Assembly: GCF_030283145.1 (NCBI RefSeq)
Contig: NZ_JASNWE010000003.1
Location: forward strand, 620,001 to 684,000
Direction of reading: 5' to 3'
Length of the DNA stretch: 64,000 nucleotides
DNA from: Actinomadura xylanilytica
GTDB taxonomy: Bacteria; Actinomycetota; Actinomycetes; Streptosporangiales; Streptosporangiaceae
Below the pieces are notes generated by a model that worked only from the letters and a program-made list of their open reading frames with translations, did no database searches and had not been told where the DNA came from. Positions 23,688 through 41,100 of the stretch are shown piece by piece (the stretch's first letter is position 1; every line of letters begins with the position of its first letter). The position numbers were made by a program, and so were the translations under genes.

Positions 23688-24773
23688 GTGAAGATCCGCC
23701 ACGCCCGCATCCGCGGAACCGTCGTCATCGGGACGGCGGCCGGCCTCATGGCGACCACCCTCATCGCCACGGCCGGCGCGAATGCGTCGACCGGGGCCCC
23801 CGCCGGACCGGCGGGCCCCACCCCCCAGGCCGACCAGGCCAAGGTGGCGCGCTCCCTGGCCGGGACCCTCGGGACCCGTACCGCCGGCGCCTACATCGAC
23901 CGGGCCACCCGCAAGCTCGTCGTCACGGTCACCGACGCCGGCGCGGCGCAGAGCGTGCGCGCCGCCGGCGCGGAACCGAAGACGGTGGCCCGCAGCGGCG
24001 CCGACCTGAAGAAGGTCATGGCCGCGCTCAAGCGGGACGCGACCGTGCCCGGCACCGCCTGGGCCGTCGACCCGGCCGCCAACCAGGTGGTGCTGTCGCT
24101 GGACAGCAGCGTCAAGGGCAAGAGCCTGTCCAAGGTGAAGGCCGCGGCGGCCAAGCAGGGCGCCGCGATCCGCACCAAGAAGGTCGCGGGCACCTTCCGC
24201 CCGTTCACCGCGGGGGGCGAGGCCATCTACACCGGCGGTGGCCGCTGCTCGCTCGGCTTCAACGTCAAGAAGGGAAGCGAGTACTACTTCCTCACCGCCG
24301 GCCACTGCACCGAGATCGGCGCGACCTGGTACGCCGACTCGGGTAGCTCCCAGAAGCTGGGGGACACCGCCGGAAGCAGCTTCCCGGACAACGACTTCGG
24401 TCTGGTGAAGTACTCCAGCACCCCCACCGACACCCAGGGCACCGTCAGCCTCTACGGCGACACCCAGGACATCACCGGCGCCGCCGAGGCGACGGTCGGC
24501 CAGACCGTCCAGCGCAGTGGCAGCACCACCCAGGTGCACGACGGCCAGGTGACCGCCCTGGACCAGACCGTGAACTACGCCGAGGGCACGGTCAACGGCC
24601 TGATCGAGACGACGGTGTGCGCCGAGCCCGGCGACAGCGGCGGCCCGCTGTTCGACGGCTCGGACGCGATCGGGCTCACCTCCGGCGGCAGCGGCAACTG
24701 CTCGTCCGGCGGGACGACGTTCTTCCAGCCCGCCACTGAGGCGCTGAGCTACTTCGGCGCATCGGTCTACTGA
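23688..24773 (+). CDS. Secreted S1 serine protease (streptogrisin/alpha-lytic type) with pro-region
   Basis: A 361-aa preproprotein. A signal peptide ends near ATAGANAST, then a pro-domain of about 160 residues (AKVARSLAGTLGTRTAGAYIDRATRKLVVTV...) that folds the enzyme. The mature chymotrypsin-like domain shows the triad: TAGHC (His), PDNDFGLVKY (Asp), AEPGDSGGPLF (Ser). Paired cysteines near GRCSLGF/GHC and TVCAEPG/GNCSSG fit the usual two disulphides. Start GTG 23688 with GGAGG 5 nt upstream. It is extracellular and degrades proteins; primary specificity was not resolved. It may be one of the local proteases a serpin could restrain, but that is only a guess. Confidence 0.94.
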   Translation: MKIRHARIRGTVVIGTAAGLMATTLIATAGANASTGAPAGPAGPTPQADQAKVARSLAGTLGTRTAGAYIDRATRKLVVTVTDAGAAQSVRAAGAEPKTVARSGADLKKVMAALKRDATVPGTAWAVDPAANQVVLSLDSSVKGKSLSKVKAAAAKQGAAIRTKKVAGTFRPFTAGGEAIYTGGGRCSLGFNVKKGSEYYFLTAGHCTEIGATWYADSGSSQKLGDTAGSSFPDNDFGLVKYSSTPTDTQGTVSLYGDTQDITGAAEATVGQTVQRSGSTTQVHDGQVTALDQTVNYAEGTVNGLIETTVCAEPGDSGGPLFDGSDAIGLTSGGSGNCSSGGTTFFQPATEALSYFGASVY

Positions 24774-24809
24774 TCCGGACGCTCCGGAAGGACGCATAGC
24801 AGGGAGCAC

Positions 24810-24851
24810 GGGCGCGCCGCACACGTCCCCGCACCGACGTGCGGCGCGCCC
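24810..24851. terminator. Hairpin after the protease gene
   Basis: GGGCGCGCCGCAC pairs with GTGCGGCGCGCCC (13 bp) over a 16-nt loop, 37 bp after the protease stop. Confidence 0.7.
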
Positions 24852-24868
24852 ACAAGGCTCCCGACGCG

Positions 24869-24904
24869 GCACCCCGGCAGAGGCCACGGCCCCTGCCGGG
24901 GTGC
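24869..24904. terminator. Second hairpin, probably terminating the NRPS operon
   Basis: GCACCCCGGCAG pairs with CTGCCGGGGTGC over a 12-nt loop, 19 bp from the type II thioesterase stop on the minus strand. With the neighbouring hairpin it separates the convergent protease and NRPS operons. Confidence 0.75.
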
Positions 24905-24922
24905 TTCACATCGGAACCGCCG

Positions 24923-25660
24923 TCAGCCGCCGACGGGGACCTCAAGGGTGCGCAGGATCTCGCCGACGACCGCGGCATGCTGCGGCACCAGGTAGAAATG
25001 GTCGCCGGGCAGCACCCTCAGCGCGGACCGGGCGTCGGTGACCTCGCCCCAGCGGGCGGCCTGGGCGCGGTCGACGCGCGGGTCGGCGTCGCCGATGACG
25101 GCGGTGACCGGGACGGCCAGCCGCGTCCCGGCGCGCTGCCGGTAGTTCTCGACCAGGGCGAAGTCGTTGCGCACGTAGGGCAGCACCAGCTCGCGCAGCT
25201 CGGGGTCGCGCAGCACCTCGGCGTCGGTGCCGCCCAGCTTGACCATCTCGGCGACCAGGCCGTCGTCGTCGAGCCCGGCGAACGCCTCGTCGTCGCGGTC
25301 GTGCGGGGCGCGGGCGCCGGAGACGAACAGGTGGACGGGGGCGGCGCCGCGCTCCTGGAGCAGCCGCGCCACCTCGTAGGCCACCAGGGCGCCCATGCTG
25401 TGGCCGAACAGCGCGGCGGGACGGTCGAGCAGCGGCGCCATCGCCCCGGCGATCAGCCGGGCGAGCTGCTGCGCGTCGGGGACGCCGGGCTCGGCCATCC
25501 GGTCGGCGCGGCCCGGGTACTGCACCGCGTGCAGCTCGACCGCCGGGCCGACCTCCTCGGCCCAGCCGCGGTAGAACACCGCGGACCCGCCCGCGTGCGG
25601 CAGGCAGAACAGCCGCATCGACGCCCAGGGGCGCGTCTCGGTGCAGCGGAACCAGCTCAC
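24923..25660 (-). CDS. Type II thioesterase of the NRPS cluster
   Basis: A 245-aa alpha/beta hydrolase of the GrsT/RifR type. Marks: RLFCLPHAGGSAVFYRGWAEEV near the N-terminus, nucleophile GHSMGALVAYEVARLL, IGDADPRVD with the acidic residue, and GDHFYL with the catalytic His. Such editing enzymes hydrolyse wrong or stalled acyl groups from NRPS carrier domains. The start is GTG 25660, whose last two bases overlap the GNAT stop. It is the last gene of the minus-strand operon, so its expression should track the three synthetases. Confidence 0.92.
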   Translation of the reverse strand: MSWFRCTETRPWASMRLFCLPHAGGSAVFYRGWAEEVGPAVELHAVQYPGRADRMAEPGVPDAQQLARLIAGAMAPLLDRPAALFGHSMGALVAYEVARLLQERGAAPVHLFVSGARAPHDRDDEAFAGLDDDGLVAEMVKLGGTDAEVLRDPELRELVLPYVRNDFALVENYRQRAGTRLAVPVTAVIGDADPRVDRAQAARWGEVTDARSALRVLPGDHFYLVPQHAAVVGEILRTLEVPVGG

Positions 25661-26301
25661 GTGATCAACTCCTCCGCCACGGCGGGCCGCGGCGCCGTCC
25701 GCGGGTCGCGCGGCAGCGGCCACGGCGCCGTCCGCGGATCCGGGACGGTCTTGGGCGCGGTGCTCTCCGCCGCCACCTTGAAGCCCCGGCGCCGGTAGTT
25801 GGCGAGCGCGTTCGGGTGGTCCAGGCTGCTGGTCCGGAGCCAGACCCGGGCCGCGGGGCCGCTGTGCGCGGCCCACAGCCGGCCGCGCTGCCAGGCGCGG
25901 CGGACGCACTGCTCGACGAGGTGGCCGCCGTAGCCCCGGCCGACGAACGCGGGCGTCAGCCCGACCAGGTGGATCTCGGTGTCGCCCGCGGCCTGCGCCT
26001 CGATCTCGAAGAAGCCCGCGACGGTGCCCTCGGCCATCGCGATCCAGGTGCTCAGCTCGGGCCGCTCCACCCAGGCCCGCCAGTCGGCGTGGGTCCAGGG
26101 GAACCGGTCGGTCCAGCAGACCGGGGCGCCCACGGCCGCGTACAGCGCGCGGCTGACGTCGGCGGACGGGACGCGGGCGCGGGTGAAGGCCATCTCCCCG
26201 CCGGGCGGCGGCGCGGGCCGCAGGTCGGCGGCGTCCGCCATCTCCATCGTCCACTCGGTGACCGCCACGACCCGGGCCGCGGGCGGTTCCCCGTCAGTCA
26301 C
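25657..26301 (-). CDS. GNAT-family acetyltransferase inside the NRPS operon
   Basis: A 214-aa protein with a GNAT core: STWIAMAEGTVAGFFEIEAQAAGDTEIHLVGLTPAFVGRGYGGHLVEQCVRRAW (acyl-CoA loop VGRGYGGHL), then VWLRTSSLDHPNALANYRRRGFKVAAES. A Pro/Arg-rich tail repeats DPRTAP twice. It overlaps both neighbours (MbtH stop, thioesterase start), so it belongs to the same operon. It could N-acylate the peptide, for example on the Dap side amine or the N-terminus, or confer self-resistance. The sequence does not decide; acylation tailoring is inference. Confidence 0.8.
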   Translation of the reverse strand: MTDGEPPAARVVAVTEWTMEMADAADLRPAPPPGGEMAFTRARVPSADVSRALYAAVGAPVCWTDRFPWTHADWRAWVERPELSTWIAMAEGTVAGFFEIEAQAAGDTEIHLVGLTPAFVGRGYGGHLVEQCVRRAWQRGRLWAAHSGPAARVWLRTSSLDHPNALANYRRRGFKVAAESTAPKTVPDPRTAPWPLPRDPRTAPRPAVAEELIT

Positions 26302-26503
26302 CCATCGCCTCGATGAGGCTGCCGGGGCGCATGTCGGTCCAGTTCGCCTCGACGTACTCCAGGCAGGCGGCCCGGGTGTCCTCGGTCTTGGCGACCGTCC
26401 AGCCGGCCGGGACCTCGGCGAAGGACGGCCAGAGGGAGTGCTGGCCCTCGTCGTTGGTGAGCACGACGTAGGTGCCGTCGGGGTCCTCGAACGGGTTGGT
26501 CAT
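26294..26503 (-). CDS. MbtH-like protein
   Basis: A 69-aa protein with the full MbtH signature: NPFEDPDGTYVVLTNDEGQHSLWPSFAEVPAGWTV and ANWTDMRPGSL. MbtH-like proteins bind the adenylation core and are needed for solubility or activity of many NRPS A domains. It lies 33 bp after the terminal NRPS gene and its stop overlaps the GNAT start. It probably assists one or more of the A domains here, including the stand-alone core (inference). Confidence 0.96.
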   Translation of the reverse strand: MTNPFEDPDGTYVVLTNDEGQHSLWPSFAEVPAGWTVAKTEDTRAACLEYVEANWTDMRPGSLIEAMGD

Positions 26504-26536
26504 CGGGGGTTCCTTCCTGAGTGCCGTCGTACCGGG

Positions 26537-29500
26537 TCAGCCGCGGGTCGGGTGGAGCTTGCCCAGCCTGGCGGCCAGGACGGCGCCCATCTCGGCGGCG
26601 GGGCCGGGCTCCATCAGCAGGTGGTGGGCGACGTCGAGGGGGTAGTCCTCGATCTCGCCGTCCACCAGCGCGCCCCAGTTGGAGCGGCCGGTGGGTGAGC
26701 CGGCGGCGCGGCCCCGGAGCGCGGTGAAGAAGACGATGTCGCCGCGGAACGGGCCGGGCCGGTACGCCTCGGCCTGCGCGAGCCCGTTCTCGTAGTTGCG
26801 GTAGACGTTGACGAGGTCGTCCTCGCCGAGGGTGGCCAGCGCGTCGCCGCGCTCGGCGAGCACCGCCATGATCTGCGCCATGTCGGGGTTCCCGTCGGCG
26901 GCGACCATCCGGGCGTCGACGCCAATGCCCTCCAGCAGCTCGGGCAGGACCTCGCGCTTGTCGACCTCCAGATCCTGGCCGTGGTAGGAGTCGATGAGGG
27001 CGAGCAGGCCGACCTCCTCCCCGGCCGCCTGGAGCCGCGCGGCCATCTCGTACGCGACGAGCCCGCCGAGCGACCAGCCGGCCAGGTGGTAGGGGCCGGA
27101 CGGCTGGACGGTCCGGATCTGCGCGAGGTAGTCCGCGGCCATCTCGGCGACCGAGCCGGGCAGCTCCGCCTGCGTGAACGCGCGGGCCTGGAGCCCGTAG
27201 ACGGGCTGGTCCGGGCCCAGGTGCCGCTGGAACTGCAGGTAGCCCCAGGCCAGGCCGCCCGCCGGGTGGACGAAGAACATCGGGGGCCGGGTGCCGGACG
27301 TGCGGATCGGGAGCAGCACCTCGAAGCCGAGCCGGTCCGCCGGCTCGCCCGCGCGGGTGAGCGCCTCGGCGGTCTGGTGGGTGAACACGTCGCGGGGGGT
27401 GAGCTCCACGCCCGCCCGCCGGGCCAGGGTGGCCAGCCTGAGCGCGGCGATGCTGTCACCGCCGAGGTCGAAGAAGCTGACGTCGGCGCCGACCTCGTCC
27501 AGCTCCAGGACCTGCGCGAACAGGCCGCAGAGCACCTCCTCCTCGGGGGTGCGGGGAGCGCGTCCGGCGGCGGCCCCGGCGTAGTCGGGCGCGGGCAGGG
27601 CGTTCCGGTCGAGCTTGCCGGTCGGGCCGACGGGGAGGGTGTCCAGCGCGACGAACGCGGCGGGCACCATGTACTCGGGCAGCCGCCCGGCGGCGTACTC
27701 GCGCAGGCCGTCCGCCGAGCCGCCGCGGCGCGGGACGACGTAGGCGACCAGCCGCTTGGCGCCCGGGGTGTCCTCGCGGGCGAGGACGGCGACGTTCGCG
27801 ACGGCGGGATGCGCGGCGAGCGCGGCCTCGATCTCGCCGAGCTCGATCCGGAACCCGCGGACCTTGACCTGGAGGTCGGCCCGGTCGACGTACTCCAGGG
27901 CGCCGCCGGGCCGCCACCGGAGCAGGTCGCCGGTGCGGTACATCCGGTCGCCGGGGGCGCCGAACGGGTCGGCGACGTACCGCCCGGCGGTGAGCCCGGC
28001 GCGGTCCAGGTAGCCGCGGCCGAGCCCGGCGCCCGCGATGTAGGCCTCGCCGACGACGCCGGGCGGCACCGGGCGGAGCCCGGCGTCCAGCACGTACACC
28101 CGCATGTCGCCGATGGGACGGCCGAGGACGGGGGTGGTCTCGGCGGGGTCGGCGAGCGCGTCGCGCAGCGCGGCGACGGTGGTGTAGGTGGTGGTCTCGG
28201 TCGGGCCGTACATGTGGCCGACCTCGGTGTCCGGGCACGCGGCCAGGACCCTGCGGATCGCGGCGGTCGAGCCCGCCTCGCCGCCGGTGAGGACCTCCCG
28301 GAGGCGGGCGAACGCCCCGGGCCGCTCGTCGGCGACGAGGTTGAACAGGGTGGTGGTGAGGAACAGGCCGGTGACGTCCTCGGCGGCGATGATCCGTTCG
28401 AGGGCCTCGCCGTCCAGCGGGCCGGGCGGGGCGACGACGGCGGTGCCGCCGTGCAGGATCGGCGTCCACGTCTCGTAGATGGAGGCGTCGAAGGCGTGCG
28501 GCGAGTGGACCAGGACGCGGTCGTGGGCGCCGCCGCGCAGCCGCCCGTCGGTGGCGAGGTCGACCGCGTCGCGGTGCCGGAGCATGACGCCCTTCGGCTC
28601 CCCGGTGGACCCCGAGGTGAACAGGACGCAGGCGAGCTGCTCGGGGTGGACGGCGACGGCGGGGGCGGTGCCGGGCTGCGCGGCGAGGCCCGGGTCGTCG
28701 TCGACGGTGAGGATGCGGGCGGCGGTGTCCAGCCCGGCGACGCGGTCCCGGGTGGCGGTGTCGACCAGCAGGACGGGCGCGCGGACCTCGCCGACCGCCC
28801 ACGCCGTCCGCTCGGGCGGGTAGCCGTGGTGGATCGGCGCGTAGGCGCCCCCGGCCTTCAGTGCCGCGAGGGTCGCGACGATGACCTCGGCGGACCGTTC
28901 GAGCAGCATCGCGACGGGCGTCTCGGGGCCGACGCCGAGCCCGATGAGGCGGTGCGCGAGGCGGTTGGCGCGCTCGTCCAGCCCGGCGAAGGTGAGCGCC
29001 TCCCCGGCGGCGCGGACAGCGACGGCGTCCGGGTTCTCGGCGAGGCGTTCGGCGAAGCGGCCGGTGAGAGTGCCGGGCGCCCGGTCCGTGCGCGGGCCCT
29101 GCCAGGCGCGCAGGACGAGGTCGCGTTCGGCGCCGTCCGTGACGTCGAGGCGGCCGAGCGGCAGCGCGGGACGGTGCGCGACCGCCTCCAGGATCCGGAC
29201 GAGCCGCGCGGTGATCCGTTCGGCGTCGCCGGCGGGGTACAGGTCGGTGCGGTGGTCCAGGCGCAGGGACAGGCCGCGGCCGGGCACGGCGGCGAGCGTG
29301 AGCGGATAGTGGGTGGCGTCGTGGCCGTCCACGTCGTGCAAAGTGAGGCCGCCGAGGTCGGTGCCCGCGGCGTCCGCGTCGAAGGGGTAGTTCTCCAGCA
29401 CCGTCATGGTGTCGAACAGCGTCCCCGCGCCGGTGAGCCGCTGGATGTCGGCGAGCCCGAGGTGGTGGTGCGCCATCAGGTCGGCCTGCTCGCGCTGGAG

Positions 29501-30462
29501 GCGGATAAGCGCGTCCGCGACGGTGTCGGCGGGCCGCACCCGGACCCGGACGGGCAGCGTGTTGATGAACAGGCCGATCATCTCTTCGACGCCGGGCAGT
29601 TCGGGCGGGCGGCCCGACACGGCGGCGCCGAAGACCACGTCGGTGCCGCCGGTGAGGCGGCCGAGGAGCACGCCCCACGCGAGCTGGAGCACGGTGTTGA
29701 GCGTGACGCCGTGCGCGCGGGCGCGCGCGTTGAGCGCGGCGGTGAGGTCCTCGGTGAGCCGGAGCCGGACCTGGCCCGTCCGGGTGCCCGGACCCGCGTC
29801 GGGGGCGCCGGGGGCGACGAGGGTGGGGCCGTCGATGCCGTCCAGGGCGCGGCGCCAGGCGTCCCCGGCCGCGGCCCGGTCCTGCGCGGCGAGCCAGGCC
29901 AGGTAGTTCTTGTACGGAGTGGCGCGCGGCAGCCCGGCGTCGTCGCCGCCCGCCAGGTAGAGCGCGAACAGCTCGGTCTGGAGCACCGGCGTGGACCAGC
30001 CGTCGAGCAGGATGTGGTGGTGGGTGAACACCATCCGGTGCCGGTCGGCGGCGAGCTTGATCAGCACGAAGCGGAGCAGCGGCGGGCGGGCCATGTCGAA
30101 GGGGCGGGTCCGCTCGCGTCCGGCGATGTCGCGCGCCCCGGCCTCGCGGGCCGCCTCGTCCGGCAGCCCGGTCAGGTCGGCGTCCTCCCAGGGGAGCCGC
30201 ACCTCGCGGTGCACGACCTGCACCGGTGAGCCCTCCTTGCGCTGCCGGAACCCGGCGCGCAGGTTCGCGTGCCGGCGCAGCAGGGCCGCCGCCGCCGCAC
30301 GCAGCGCCGCGGCGTCCAGCCGGCCGCGCAGGTCGAACACGATCTGCGCGGTGTAGACGTCGTGCCCGCCGCGGGAGTCGTACAGGGCGTGGAAGTACAG
30401 GCCCTGCTGCATCGGCGACAGCGGGAGGACGTCCTCGAGCTGAGACTTCTTCCGCGGTGCCG

Positions 30463-30466
<4 letters not shown>
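26537..30466 (-). CDS. NRPS terminal module: C-A-T-TE
   Basis: A 1309-aa synthetase. Condensation domain (about 8-440) opens EDVLPLSPMQQGLYFHALYD and has HHHILLDGWS, the DCL type that accepts a D-residue from the preceding epimerase. The A domain (about 455-955) has YTSGSTG-equivalent LFTSGSTGEPKG and PTGKLDR. Pocket residues read by alignment to GrsA: D-A-Y-F-L-G-M-T-Y-K, close to Ile/Val-type codes. Carrier FFDLGGDSIAALRL (about 1004). Thioesterase (about 1065-1309) has GWSLGG (Ser 1132) and a late AHHLL His. It adds the last residue and releases the peptide by hydrolysis or cyclisation. ATG 30466 overlaps the previous stop (ATGA). Confidence 0.93.
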
Positions 30467-38177
<7,711 letters not shown>

Positions 38178-38181
<4 letters not shown>

Positions 38182-41100
38182 GTGTTCTGCCTCCAGGCGT
38201 TCTGCAACTTGTCGATCTCCCCCTGGTCGAGTTCCACGAGCAGGTCGGACGGGGTGAAGCCGCCCGCCGCCGTGCCGGGCCCGCCGCCGTCGCCGCCGCC
38301 GTCGCCCGCCGCGACGTGCGCGACCAGGCCGCGCAGCGCGGTGAACCACGCCTCGGCGAGCTCCCGCACCTCGTCCTCGGCGAGGAGCCCGTCCGGCCAC
38401 GTCCAGGTCGCCGCCAGCTCGGGGCCGCCGGGCAGGTCGCGGGTGACGGCGTTGATCTCCAGGACGTGCGCCATCGGCATCCGGGGGTCCTCCCCGGCGG
38501 GCGGCTCCTCCGGTGCCAGGCTCCAGTCGCCGTCCTCGCCGCCGGGCGCGACCCGGCCGAGGTAGTTGAACGCGACCTGCGCCGGGGCCGGGGCGGCGAG
38601 CTCCGCCGCGGCGGCGTCGTCCAGGTACCGCAGCAGCCCGTAGCCGACGCCGCCGGACGGGACGGCGCGCAACTGCTCCTTGACCTTCTTGATCGCGGTG
38701 CCGACGGCGGCGCCGCCGTCCCGGACCTCGGCCCAGTCGGCCTGGCCCGCGTCGAGCCGCACCGGGTGGATCGAGGTGAACCAGCCCGCGGTCCGGGACA
38801 CGTCCACACCCGGGACCACGTCCTCGCGGCCGTGCCCCTCCAGGTCGAGCAGGAACCCGGTGCCGCGCCCGCCCCGGTGCCGGCGCCACTGCGCGACGGC
38901 GAGGGTTAGCCCGGTGAGCAGCACGTCGTTCGCGCGGCCGTGGAACGCGGCGGGCACGTCGGTCAGCAGCGGGCCGGTGACGCCGGCGGGCAGCTCCAGC
39001 CGCAGCGACCGGGCGCGGGCGGCGATGTCCACCCGCGGGTCGAGGGGGCGCCCGGCCAGCGGGCGGTCCGGGCCGTCCACGATGTCGAGCCAGTCGTCCA
39101 GCTCCCGGTCGGCGAGTGCCGGGTCGGACGCGAGGGCGGTGAGCTTCTGCGCCCAGCGGCGGAACGAGGTGGCGACGGGCTGGAGTCCCTCCCCCGCCCA
39201 GGCGGTGACCAGGTCGGGCAGCAGGATCCGCCAGGACACCCCGTCCACGACCAGGTGGTGGAGCATCACCAGCAGCCGGCCCTGCGCCTCTCCGGCGTCG
39301 AACCACACGAGCTGCGCCATCGTCCCGGCGGCCGGGTCGAGCCGGCCCTGGGCGGCGGCGGCCTGCTCGTCGATGACGGAGGCGAGCTTGTCGGCGTCCA
39401 GCCCCTCCACGCACACCCGCGTCACCAGGTCGGCGGCGGGCACGGACCCGGTGGGCCGCACGACCGGCTGCCACCGTCCGCCGTCGCCGCCGGTGCCGGT
39501 GCCGGTGCCGTGGTCCGCGCCGGTGTCCGCGCCGTGGTCCACGTCCAGGCGGAGCCGGAGCACGTCGTGGTGGTCGAGCAGGGTGCGCAGCGCGGCGGTG
39601 AGGCGGTCCGCGCCGAGACCGGCCGGGGTGCGCAGGATCATCGCCTGGTGGAAGCCGCCGATGAGGGAGGCGTCCCCGCCGGTCCGCTCGCGCAGCCACG
39701 CCACGATCGGGGTGACCGGGACCGGCCCCACTCCGCTGCCCGGAGCCTCGGCTTCGATCTCCTCGCCGGTGCCGGCGGGGCGGGCGATGGCGGCGAGTTC
39801 TTCGACGGTCTGGTGCTGGAACACCTCGCGCGGGGAGATGACCAGGCCGGACTGGCGGGCCCGGGACACGAGCTGGATCGCGATGATCGAATCACCGCCG
39901 AGATCGAAGAACCCGTCGTCGATCCCCGCCCGCTCCAGTCCCAGCACCTCGGCGAACAGCGCCGCGAGGAGTTCCTCTTCCCCAGTGCGGGGCTCCCGCG
40001 ACGACACCTTCGAGGACAGGTCGGGCGCCGGGAGCGCCGTGCGGTCCAGCTTCCCGTTCACCGTCAGCGGGAGAACATCCAGCTCGACGACCACGGCCGG
40101 GACCATGTGGTCGGGGAGGTCGCGGGCGGCGAAGCGGCGTAGTTCGCCCGGGTCGAAGGCGCCGGACTCGGCCGGGACGGTGTAAGCGACCAAGCGGTTG
40201 TCGCGGACGATGACCGCCACATCGGTGACACCCTCGTGGCGCGCGAGCACGGCCTCAACCTCGCCCGGCTCGATCCGGAACCCCCGCAACTGCACCTGCT
40301 GATCAGAACGGCCCAGGTACTCGAGCCGCCCGTCGTTCAGCCAGCGCGCGGTGTCCCCGGTGCGGTACATGCGCGTCCCGGACGCACCGAACGGATCGGC
40401 GACGAACCGTTCCGCCGACAGGCCCGGACGGTTGAGATAGCCGCGGGCCAGACCCGCACCCGCCACGTACAACTCGCCCACCACACCGGGCGCGACAGGC
40501 TGAAGACGCTCGTCGAGCACATAGACCCGCAGGTCGGGGATGCCCACACCGATGACGCTCCCAGGCGCCGTGGCCGCGTAGGCGCGATCGAGCGCGACAT
40601 AGGACACATGCACAGTCGTCTCAGTGATCCCATACATGTTGACCAGCGTCGGAGCATCCTCGGCATGCCGCGAATACCAGTCGTCCAGACGCCCCAACTC
40701 CAACGCCTCACCACCGAACACCACAAAACGCAACGCCAACTCAGAGCCCGGACCATCACGATCAGCGGCCATCAGCTGATAGAACGCCGACGGCGTCTGA
40801 TTCAGAACCGTCACCCGCTCCGACACCAACAGCTTGAGGAAATCCTCAGGGGAACGCGACGTCAGGTACGGGACGACCACCAGACGGCCGCCGGTGAGGA
40901 GGGAACCCCACAGCTCCCACACGGTGAAGTCGAACGCGTAGGAATGGAACAACGTCCACACGTCGTCCGGGCCGAACGAAAACCAGGGTTCAGTCGAAGC
41001 CAGCAGCCGCACCACGTTCTGATGCGGGACCACCACACCCTTCGGACGACCCGTCGAACCCGAGGTGTAAATGACGTACGCCGGGTGGTCCGGGGAGATC

